Assembly (NCBI GenBank): GCA_030248195.1
Contig: JASAND010016667.1
Span: forward strand, 1 to 64,000
Direction of reading: 5' to 3'
DNA length: 64,000 bases
Origin: Trissonchulus latispiculum
Taxonomy: Eukaryota > Nematoda > Enoplea > Enoplida > Ironidae
Positions 31,931 through 43,200 of the stretch are shown here, piece by piece; positions within the stretch are counted from its first letter, which is position 1, and every line of letters begins with the position of its first letter. The translations under genes were made by a program, and so were the position numbers. The notes under the pieces are model-generated. The model saw only the letters and a program-made list of their open reading frames with translations, was not told the origin of the DNA and did no database searches.

Positions 31931-34263
31931 ATACGTATGTAATATGGTTTTTGTAATTTGTAGTGCGGGTTTTTTAGGTAAATTTTGATTTTATTCTACG
32001 TGGAAGAGCGTAGTACATAATTTCAGTAATACAATGATCGTAGGTTTCGCTAATTTATTGGCACCATTTCAGCATGATTCGAATTAGCGAAATCCAGTTT
32101 TTTCCATCCGTCATAACAGCTTTTTTTGAGGCAGACTCTTACTTTCATAACTCGATGTTGTAGGACTTGTTCTTTGAGTTAACAAAAGGCTAAGAGAGGT
32201 GTTAAACCGGAGCCCCTTTTTGATCACGTTGTTTGAACAGTTATCTACTTACATGTCCTTAAAATCTAGTTTTGCAGATTCCTATTGACAGAATAATTCA
32301 ATGCGAGCAGCCATGAGCTATTCTGCTTGGTGCTTGAGACAATGTTGCTGAGTTCAGTTTCAAAAATCTAACAAGTAGGCTCCTAAAAGGAGCATCATCC
32401 CGATGTTGTGTTAGCAGCAAAGATTGTTGCAACTTTTATCTTAAAATCTGGCTTGGACATTTTTACGGCACTTTTGTTGTTTTTGCCCTGACTGCTTTAT
32501 CTTCACAAATTTTTGTCTTGGCTATGATGCCCACCAAATGGGGACCTGCTTTACCGAAGTCCCCAAATAGATATTCATTTCGTAAAACCTGTAGTAACTT
32601 GTTTATTTCAAGCGAACCCAGCATTCCCAGTAAAGCATCAGTCACTGCGCCCTTCGGTTGGTGATATGAGCTTAAATCACATATTGACTTTTAACAAATA
32701 TGTAACTTCTTTGTTACAAAATTTGCTTGAAGTTTCCCTAATAAAGAAAGCATAGTCTCCTTGCTTTATACTGAGCTGTAAGTAAAGATGTTGTTAACTC
32801 TAGTGTCGCAAGATCCCTGCAGAATTTCTCTGGCAATTCCTATGTAGTTTTCAAGGGATGGAGTCTTTAGCTGGAGCTGCTGTGTTTGGGTTATTACGAA
32901 TGTGATCTCCATGAACGGTCTGGTCTAACTCTTTAAATATTTAATGCTAAAATCAAAGTAGTCAGCTAGCTTCACTCAAAGTAAACACTTTTGACTCCAA
33001 AAATCGTCATAAAGACTAACCGTAGTGGGCTACTAATCAAAAAATGTGATGTTGCCCATCTTTGCCTGCTCCAAACGCTTTCCTAGTTTAAGCAAAAACC
33101 TGCATTCTTGCACAATGGTGGACTATTTTTATCGGAAAGGTGCAGTACTCTGTCTATGAAAATCGAACCCAAAAATTTAAAAGCTCACTTGCACCGGCTA
33201 ATAAAATTTAGGCTGAAAAATAACTATTGTATAGAAATGCAAGATCAAAAAATGAATAATTCAAAGCGTCCATGATGCACCGACCAGGTTCAAGCCTAAA
33301 TGAGCAATAACTGATGAATCTGACAACCTAATTTGCATATTAAGATATGATTTTGTCTGAATTCCACAATCCAACCGACGGGGGCACTGCTCAAAAGATT
33401 AAAGAAACTGTAAATTCAGGATTGGAAGGGGGGGGGGCTGCAATTGAAAAGCACAGCTGAAATAGTTTTTTGTTATTTACTTTGTCTACTACAATTCTGC
33501 ATCACGCAATATTAAAGGAAAATAGCTGGTGACCCATTTTCGCACATGCACCCTCTGCACAAAAACGTAATCCTCAACAATCTCCAATGCTGAGCATAGA
33601 CCGTAGTTTCAATGTTGAGCTAAGGCAATCTATTTTGCTACAGATTCGATAACAGCTATCCCGCCTTTAGGCGGGATAAAAATCTCCGGTTGAATTTTCA
33701 TATCAATTTATATTTATCATTTTTGAAATAAGAAATTTTTGCTTAGAATCCTAAGATGATTTCATGGGCACGTTGGCATGGCAGGCGTACGCGCGTCGAC
33801 GTCGATTTCTACGTGTAACGTCGAAACGTCAATGTACTTACTTTTGCGCTCATCAGCGCACGGCGACGTGCGCCGATGGGTGTAAAACCTTGGGTGTTAG
33901 AAATCGGTCAGTTGACAAGTGTCGACGCACATCTAAGCAAGCACGTCACCGCGACGTTCGTCTGCGCGAAGCTACTGTTCGCTACGGGAACTATGAAATC
34001 AGCATTGTAGACTTATCAGTAATCATACATATATAAGCTGTTTCTCAACTTGCATGGCAATTGGCAATTGATGCAGGGAACAGCTTGTCCACAAACTGGG
34101 GAAGGGGGCACTGATCCCACCCATCTGCGCTAGAGGCTTGGAGTGTCGAAAGACACTGTGCTCCTCTGCTTCTCGCAATGAGCACTTAATGGAGGCATAC
34201 AACCCGGAGCCGAAAGGCCAAGATGGGCTCTCTCCAGCTTCCCATTGTGTGGACAGCATCCTA
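31931..34263. other. Intergenic, no gene recognised
   Basis: No supportable gene. A CG-rich patch at 33770-33980 with many GTCGACG/CGACG words gives a 90-residue Arg-rich open frame that I regard as repeat-derived. A similar CGTCG patch lies at 39840-39910 in a trehalase intron. An 8-9 base G run lies at about 33429. Confidence 0.35.
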
Positions 34264-34619
34264 GGGCCGATGTTATAAAAACGGGGTTAATGCTAACCCG
34301 GGTTAAGCCCATTTTGGAGTAAACCCCGAAATTTTGGGGTTAGGTTAACCCTGTACTATAAAACATTTTTGGGGTTAGGTTAACTTAACCCGGTTATCCT
34401 TAGAGTTAATACCACTTTTAACCCCAATTAGCTCAAGAAGAAGAGTCAGCTATTAAGGATTAATCCGGTTATTTTGGGGTTAACCCTAACCCTAACCCCT
34501 CTAGTGGAACCCGGGTTTCGCTAACCCCATTTTTATAACATTGGGTTAGGGTTGATAACCCGGTTTCTAACCCGGGTTAGCGATTTAACCTGGTTAAATC
34601 GCTTTATAACATCGGCCCC
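34264..34619. mobile_element. GGGTTA-word element 1 (telomere-like repeats)
   Basis: Terminal inverted repeats GGGCCGATGTTATAAAAA and TTTATAACATCGGCCC bound a 356-bp body made largely of GGTTAACCC words, including CCCTAACCCTAACCCC. No gene. A very short target duplication (CCTR) is possible. Confidence 0.7.
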
Positions 34620-34701
34620 TGGTCTGGTCCAGCCCTGCATTCAAGAGAACTTTTTCCAATTGTGCTCTTATGAGTACGACAATAACCGAGTCGTGCCTGC
34701 T

Positions 34702-35376
34702 GGGGCCAATGTTATAAAAATGGGGTTAACGCTAACCCGGGTTATGTCCATTTTTAAGGTTAACCCCGAAATTTTAGGGTTAGGTTAACCCTTTGGGTTA
34801 ACCCTATATATATTATAAAATATTTTTGGGGTTAGGTTAACTTAATCCGGTTATCCTCATGGTTAACCCCAATTGGCTCAAGGAAGCAGCGGATTCAGCT
34901 AGCAAGGATTTAACCCGGTTATTTTTGGGGTTAGCCCCATTTCTAACCCAAATCTTGACGTTTTAGCCCTTTTCATAATAACTGCAAATAACAAAGTTGT
35001 AGTAAAAATGAATTTTTTAAAAAGTCCACCACGAAGAAAAGCAATGTAAAAATGTATTTTCATCATCAAAAGCAAGTGTTCAAAAAGTTTTTCCATTTGT
35101 TTTTTATCCAAAAGCTGATCCGGGTTAACTTCTAACCCTCCTCACTGAGGAAGGTTGAGATTTGCTTGATTTAACCCCGATTTTAACCCGGGTTTGAAAC
35201 CTAGGTTTTGTTATAACACTGGGTTAAGGGTTAACCATAACCCTAACCCTAACCCATCTAGCGAAACCCGGGTTTCGCTAACCTCGTTTTTATAATATTG
35301 GGTTAGGGTTGAAAACCCAGTTTCTGACCCGGGTTAGCGATTTAACCGGGTTAAATCGCTTTATAACATCGGCCCC
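34702..35376. mobile_element. GGGTTA-word element 2 (telomere-like repeats)
   Basis: It has the same ends as element 1 (GGGGCCAATGTTATAAAAA, TTTATAACATCGGCCCC) and the same GGTTAACCC-type body, including ACCCTAACCCTAACCC near 35240. A unique AT-rich insert lies at about 34980-35110. Length 675 bp. It sits only about 80 bp from element 1 in the same orientation. Confidence 0.7.
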
Positions 35377-37220
35377 AGGCGACATAGCGAGAGTCATACT
35401 AGATATGACCAATGACTGATGGGGAGAAGCAATGGCTCAGCCACCAATATGCCTTGCGATTGGGCCCATAATTAGAGAGAGAGAGAGAGAGGGGGCACTG
35501 GCGTTTTCAGTTCAGAGCACCAGACAGAGAAATGAAGTGGTAGCTTAGCTTAGACATTTCTTATCAAATGCAGTGGACTGCTACTGTCAATGCAATGATT
35601 CAGTCAGAGTTCAACCAATCTTCGCATCACATTTCTGTGCTAGAGGCGCTTCTGTTTTCAACCTTAAAAGCTCTGATCATGTGGCTAGGCTGGGACAGTA
35701 TAAGATCCTCTTTCAAAGCCTAGTTGATACTTTGGTCCATTAAGAACTAAGTAGATCCCAGGTAGACTTTTCTGTTTCCTTCAGTTTGCTTCTCAGCTAA
35801 ACGATGTTTACGAACAAAAATCCGGCTAAATCTAGCTAGATCCAGATTTGCGATATTTCACGTCGCCTCAGTTTTTTCTGCTAATAACCTATTCAGGTTG
35901 ATAAAACTTTGATAATGGGTTGCTGGCATCCTAAGTTTAGAAATTCTCTTACGTAGTTCACTAATTGATGTCTGATCCTTGCAAATGGTAGAGCCTAAAA
36001 TCAAACCCACGGTTTGATTCTGGTTTCTGATAAGAATTTAGTCACCATATATGTACATTAGTTTACTGTGTAGAATGCTCTTGACTTTTTGCGGACACAA
36101 CATTTTGATAAGTCTGATAAATTTTAATGGCACTTCAGTTCGTTTATCTTAGCCTGCAGTTTTTTGAGCGACTGGAAGTCAGCTTAGTGCGCAGATAATT
36201 TGTCACTGAAATTGTTGGAATATAAATAGAGCTTGAATACTTTAAAAATTCTTCATAAAAGGAGTGCTAAAATCAGCTGTTGCAGATGCTTTTTTTACAG
36301 AATCTAGATCTCTGTTTTCTGGGCACTGATTATTTTTTATTGATTATTTGATTGATTTTTGTCTAATTTTAAGGGGACGGGTTGACATGATTTTTCTGTC
36401 GGAAATAATTGACAGAGTTGAAACGTGTCAGCGTTGATGTCAGATGATACAGGAAAACTGTCTGTTGTAATTTACGACCAGTTTTCACCACTGCCATATA
36501 AATTTGCTGCAATGATTTTGACTTCTGCTGTCAGTTTAACACTTTAACGCCTGCTAAATGGGAGCGAGCGAGCGCATTCTGCGAATAATTTTGTAGGTGT
36601 AGTGACAGTGACATACGATTGTGACAGACTGATGTTTTGAGTACGATCTTTTATTATAATTGTTAAAACGAAACCTTGTAAATCTCTCCTAGTTCTAAGT
36701 CTTGATGATCGACGATTTTGGGGTTCTGATTCCTTTAAGGAGTGGAGTGGAGGCTCTCTCCCGTTTGCTCCTCACCTTAATTTGTCTCAAAATCTGTAAC
36801 TACTGAAACGAATTTCTTCCTTCGTAAACTTGTATCGTTTGTGCCTAAATCTTACGTAGTCGCTTGTCTGTTAGCCGCAGCTTTGGGCTCCACTGTAGGG
36901 TCTAATATTTGAAACCTCTTTTTCAGTCTTAGGTATGCCTGTATTTTCTTTATTTTCATTTTTTGCAGAATTGCTTTTTGACGCTATAGTAGAATTAGAA
37001 TACACTTCGGTCATTGCCGAAAACTTGAGATACCAAATAATCGTATTCTGTCTTTAATTTTGATGAAATTATTTCAGCGAATTTAAGACTGAAACTTTTC
37101 CTCGGTATATATTCACAAAAAATTATCCGACCCTTCCCGCGAGCCACATTAATTCCATCATATTTTATATTTATTTTATTTCCATTTTAGTGTTATTTTA
37201 TCAATTTTTCTCTGTGAAAG
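35377..37220. other. Region upstream of the trehalase gene
   Basis: It contains an AG microsatellite at about 35473-35492 and otherwise AT-rich sequence. It should hold the trehalase promoter and perhaps a 5' exon, but I could not identify either. Confidence 0.35.
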
Positions 37221-40200
37221 ATGACATTTAGTGTGGTATTCAGTATTCTCAGTCAGATTTATTGTAGTGGGCCCATTTTGGAAGCAGTACAGAAGGCTCA
37301 CCTATTTCAGGATTCTAAATATTTTGTGGATATGACCCTGAAGAAAGATCCGAGTGAGATTTTGAATCAGTTACTACCAGAGTGGATTCACGATTCACAT
37401 TTAAGTTGCCATTGTTTGGGCTGTTGCAACCATGATAAAAAAATCCGCTGTATGGCAGAGAGTGTACGATACGATACGATAATTATTATTCTTCCGGTTA
37501 AGTGAATTTGTTAATTTAAAATTAATTGATTGAATGGAAAATACATTAGCTGTACTTCATTTAAACCGTTTGCTTTTAGTCACAACACTTCGTGATTTTC
37601 ACGAACTGCAAGGGATTGTGGGAGATGTTGGAAAAGATAAACTGTTGCTGATGCAATTCGTAAACGATCATTTCGATCCGCCCGGAACGGAATTAGAACC
37701 TTGCGATCCGGATGACTGGCTGCCGGAACCTGAAAACTTCAGACGAATTCGTGACTATCGATTAAGAAGATGGGCCTATGCCATTAATAAATACTGGCAT
37801 GAATTGTGCAGAAGAGTACGTTGGCAAAGAATCGATTTTGTAGAAACTTTTATGTTAGTTTAATCACGACACGACGAGTTTTGTTTGTCTACCACCAAAA
37901 ATACAGTACGGCTGTACTGAGTTAGGCTGCATGAGCTAAAATTAGGCAGATCTTCCCATTAGTGGAGTCTTTCCATGAGCACAGTTTATTTACAAATTCA
38001 AGAAATAACAACTGTTGCAAAAAATGAAAGCTGGATTTGTCAAGTGTAAGTAAATCTATAGCTTTTGTTTTAGGTGAAAAATGATGTCCGAGATAAGCCC
38101 GAACTATTTTCCCTCCTCTATGTCCCTCACAACTTTATCATACCCGGAGGCCGGTTTCGCGAATTTTATTATTGGTAATGCAACAACTTTGTTTGTTCCT
38201 ATTTCCAGTTGAAATTGACAAATAAATTCGGATGAAAATTATATATAATGGCTTGGTATATCGCACTCTGGTCCGGATCTGCAAATTTCTTCTCGGATCC
38301 GGACCGGATCCAATTCTCATCGCACTATCTAAAACTTCAATACTAATACTTCAATTCAATACTTCAAACTTCTACTTGGGATAAGTAAGTAATATGAAGA
38401 AATCTTTCTTTATAATTTAGATTTTAATTCTCGAGAAATTTCTTTTCACGATTGCTTGTTTCATTTCAGGGATTCTTATTGGATAGTGAAGGGTCTGCTG
38501 TTTTCGGAGATGTACGCCACAACCCGAGGAGTAATTCGGAATCTAGCCTATATGGTGGACAAGTAAGACTGTGATGATTAGAGGGTGACTCTGAGTCGAA
38601 GCCAATGCAGAAGAGTTGGTGACGCTGACGCTGACGGTGAACGACTGAAGGCTGAAGTTGTCTTGCGTTGACACAACTCTTCTGATGAGGTGACGCTTCC
38701 TTCCCATCCCCTCCCTCTTCCTTTCTGATCCCCTGTCTGTCTGACTCCTGGCTGGTACCTCGCTATTTAGCTCAAGCTTAGGTCTAAATGGAATGCTTTT
38801 TAAGATACCTTCTTAAGCCAAAGCATTTAGTTCTGGTTCTAAACCGGTTAAGAGTAATGTCAGTTGGGTATTAAGTTTTAGTGTTTTGGCTGTGTCTGAG
38901 TCCGGAATATTTGTTTAGAACAAATAGTAAAATTTACTATAGAACATTGCCAGGCATTATTTTGGAAGAAGGCTTGTGCTGCAAATTTGATGAATTTGAT
39001 TTAAGAGTTATCGTTAGATCATACACACTTCATACTGAGCTTTAATTTAGCATTGCTGCTTTTAAAACAAAACAGTATCAACAGTAGTTTTCTTTTATTT
39101 TAGTTACGGGTTTGTTCCAAACGGGGGTCGCATTGCTGCTTTTAAAACAAAACAGTTATCAACAGTAGTTTTCTTTTATTTTAGTTACGGGTTTGTTCCA
39201 AACGGGGGTCGCGTCTACTACATGACCCGCTCTCAGCCTCCCTTGCTCAGCCTTATGGTCCATGACTACTACATCGAAACGGGTGACATCGAGTTTGTGG
39301 AAGAACTCCTCCCCACGCTGGAGAAAGAGTACAACTTTTGGCTGGATCACAGGGGCTCCCTGTATTGGGATGAATCTGTGGAGAACAGATTTAAATATTT
39401 CCAGTATAAAGCATATATGAAAATGCCAAGGTAATTGGTTAAGCCTAATTGGTTGTGTAGAATCATTGAAAATTTCTGCATGGATTTGGGCTTACATATG
39501 ATATCCTAATAAAATTTTTGGGATTCCAAATTTCGGACTTTTGCTACTTGTGTGAATATTGCCTTGTATTTGCACAGATTAAATACAAATTTAACAATGA
39601 CATGTCTTCGGTTTGTTTTCAGACCAGAGTCCTATCGGGAAGATTTGGAGTTAGTCCACAACATAAGTGATATTGGTAAGTTCTGATGGATGTTCATGGA
39701 TAGACTTTACAAAGTGTTCTGTTTGTCCAAATATTCTTAGCCAAAGTTGATCTACGCTAGTTAAGACATAGCGCAAAGGAAAGGCCAGGTATAGCTCAGT
39801 AAAAGACAACTTGTCATTGTCACTTTAGTTGTGTGCCGCAAGTGACATCGTGCGTCGTCGCGGTCATCATCTCACGCACGTCGAAGCACGTCTGCTCCCC
39901 TTACGTCAACTTTCTGGTGCAGCATCACAGCGAGACACATTATGATATTGTCGAGCCGGTTCACGAAATGGCTGTAAAGTGATCTTAAGTTATGCTTTTG
40001 CTAAGACAACTCATAGTTTTTCTTGAGACAACTACTCAACAATTGTGCTTGTATTTTTCCAGGTACGCGTGAAATCATCTGGAGCAATGTAGCCTCAGCC
40101 GCAGAGACCGGATGGGACTTTTCCACCCGATGGTTTGCTCAGGAGGGTCCAACCGCCTTCCACATGCAGTCCATCCGGACTTGGTCAATTATCCCCGTAG

Positions 40201-43200
40201 ATTTGAACGCTTTCATGTGCATGAATGCTCGGATTCTGGCAAACCTTTATGAAATTACGGGTACACATACATACATATTAGGGTGCTTTTATTACTGTGC
40301 TACTAAACTTTATTGTTCAGGTTAAACGTTTTTTAAACTGTTAGCACTAGAGATAAGGGAAGGGTGTTCCTATTAAACGCTTCATAATTGAGAAGCAGAT
40401 ATTAACCTGAAAGATACACACCACACACCACACAAAAATGACGCAAGTACCTCAAGGAAAACATTCATGTTTTCGAGAAAGCCAGTGCAAGTAAGAACAA
40501 TATCTAGTGAAGTTACCAATATTTGGTTCAATTTTTTTTAATTTTATGGTTGAGAAGTATTCATATTAAAATTATAATTTCATTTGACGACTTTAGGCAA
40601 TTTCACGAAAGTGATGCTCTATCAGGCCCGCTATCAGCAGGCCAAGCGAGCCATGCACACGATCCACTGGAACGAGGAGGACGGGATCTGGTACGACTAC
40701 GATCTGGATCGAAAGCGACACATCCGACAGTACTACATATCCAACGCCCTCCCACTCTTCGCCAAGTGCTACGACGATAGCGATCCCACCCTCCACCGAG
40801 TCCATAAATACTTCACTGTAAGTGGGGACAGTCCTCCTACAGTGTAAAGCGGAAATGTTAAATGTTAACTCTTTGTATTGGTTAACTACGTTTGTTATGA
40901 ATTTTTTCTCAAGCGTTTATGCAATATTCCAATCATTATCTGTAGTAATGGAAAAGATTTTTCCTATAAAATGTGAGTCCAATGTGAGTCAAATTCTATA
41001 CTTAATTTACTTGATTCTAATGCTGGTTCTTATTTTAGGACATGGGCGCCTTCAATTTTACCAAAGGTGTCCCAACCTCCATTATATCCTCCGGGCAGCA
41101 GTGGGACTCCCACAACGCCTGGCCTCCCATGGTTCACATGCTCATTGAAGGATACAGGACTTCCGGGGACCCTTACATCATGAAATATGGTGAAAAGTTG
41201 GCCGTCAAATGGATGAAGGCCAACTACAATGCATTCATTCGTACTCATCAGATGTTTGAAAAGGTCCTTTTTACTGGTGTTTTTAAGTTTGAATAACTTT
41301 GGGTTAAATTAAAATTAACTCGTTTAATCAAACCATTTTTAATCCGCGGATTAAACGAGTTGATTCTAATCCATTTAATCCGCCATTAAAGAAACAGCCA
41401 TTAAAAATTTTAATCCGTCAACTTTTAATCCGTTTAATCCGCGTGGTTGCACAAGGATTAAAAACTAGTTGAAAATGCAGGCGCGGATTAAATGTATTAA
41501 AATTAATCTTTAAAGAAACAGCGGTTATGCAGGTCGGATTAAAATTAACTCGTTGATTTTTTAATCCGAAGTGTCAATAAAGAAACAGGATTAGATTAAA
41601 ATTTTAATCCTAGGTGCATTAAAGAAATAGAATTAATTTAATCCGTTTAACTCGTTTAACTAGCTGGATTAAATTTTAATCCGTTTAATCCGAGGTGCTA
41701 ATCCTTTCATGCGGATTAATTTTAATCTAATCCGTTTAATCTTTAAAGAAATAGGGCCTTTGAACAATTTCACTTAAGGGGCGACAAATTGGCATTTGAA
41801 ATAGAGGAGCCCGATTAGTTACAAAATTATATCAATTACGTTCAGGTAGACATCAAAGTTTTCGAATGTTATAAATTTGCTGATGACGATAAGCGTTAAG
41901 GAGTATGCATATTATTCATTATGGATTATAAGTTTTATGTATTAAGAATCATTAACTTTGAAGCTAAATGTGATATGCTTATCACGAAGAACTCAAAGAT
42001 CCGTTCTTCTCTATCACTTTATCATATATATATATCATTGACTAATCACAGTAATCAGAGGTTCTAGTCAAAGTCTCTATACAGATTATATATGCTTAAA
42101 GTCATAGTTGGAAACTCATTTATATCTTTAGCTTTTTAATGTTTCTGTGAGATTCCACACTTTCCCTTCTTTTTATTGTTCTGGCTCAGTCAAAGTATCT
42201 TCCTCTTTCGTAGGTCCTAGTAACAGGGTTGTATCGGGATGGTGGATGTCTGGTGCGACGTGGATAGCGGGCAGGCTCAGGTGCAGGAGCCTCGGGCGCT
42301 ATGGCGGCATCTCCGGCAGTATTGTCCAATTTGACGACTGATTTGTAGTGCTTTTTCGATGGTTAGCTGCTGCTCCATAAGCATTCTTTCTCGAATTTTC
42401 TGGTTGTGGATTCCTTCAACCAGTTGGTCTCTGATCATTTCTTGTGGATCCTGGAAATCACAGGCAACTGATAAGGAACACAAATCGCTGTAGTAAGCAT
42501 CAACCGTTTCTTCTGATGACTGCTTTCTCTGTCGAAATTCGTGTCGAGCGGCAACAACATTGGTTTTTGGGGCAAAGTGACACCGTAGAGTCTGTAGAAC
42601 AGTATCAAAGGTGTCCTCGCCATTAGGTTTAGGCAAGGATTGATATATTCGGTGTGCTTCCGTGCCAATGCAGGTTAGTAGTATAGCGATCTTTCTTGCT
42701 TCAGGAAATTCATCTGATCCGGTGGCTGTTAGATATGTCAGCAACCGCGATTCCCACTGTTTCCAAGGGAGGGGCGGTAGTCCTGGGGTTTCCAGGAAGG
42801 GTTGTGGAGGACGGAAGTGATCCATGAAACGTACTTCACCTCGTCGCCAATTGTGATATGCTTATCACGAAGAACTCAAAGATCCGTTCTTCTCTATCAC
42901 TTTATCATATATATATCATTGACTAATCACAGTAATCAGAGGTTCTAGTCAAAGTCTCTATACAGATTATATATGCTTAAAGTCATAGTTGGAAACTCAT
43001 TTATATCTTTAGCTTTTTAATGTTTCTGTGAGATCCCACCCTCGTCGCCAATTGTGATATGCTTATCACGAAGAACTCAAAGATCCGTCTCTAACTATCA
43101 CCTTATCATACATATCACTGACTAATCACAGTAATCAAACATTCTAGCCAAAATCTCTATACAGATTAAAGTCACAGTTCTAAACTCATCTTAAGTTTTC

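Noticed and set aside
33764..34036. Arg-rich 90-residue frame
   Set aside because: It derives from a CGACG-word patch like that at 39.8 kb. No domain.
34440..35260. True interstitial telomere tract
   Set aside because: The TTAGGG-like runs are short (about three units) and embedded in elements with defined inverted ends.
38676..38695. TTCTGATGAGGTGACGC as a ribozyme core
   Set aside because: No GAAA core at a suitable distance and no supporting stems.
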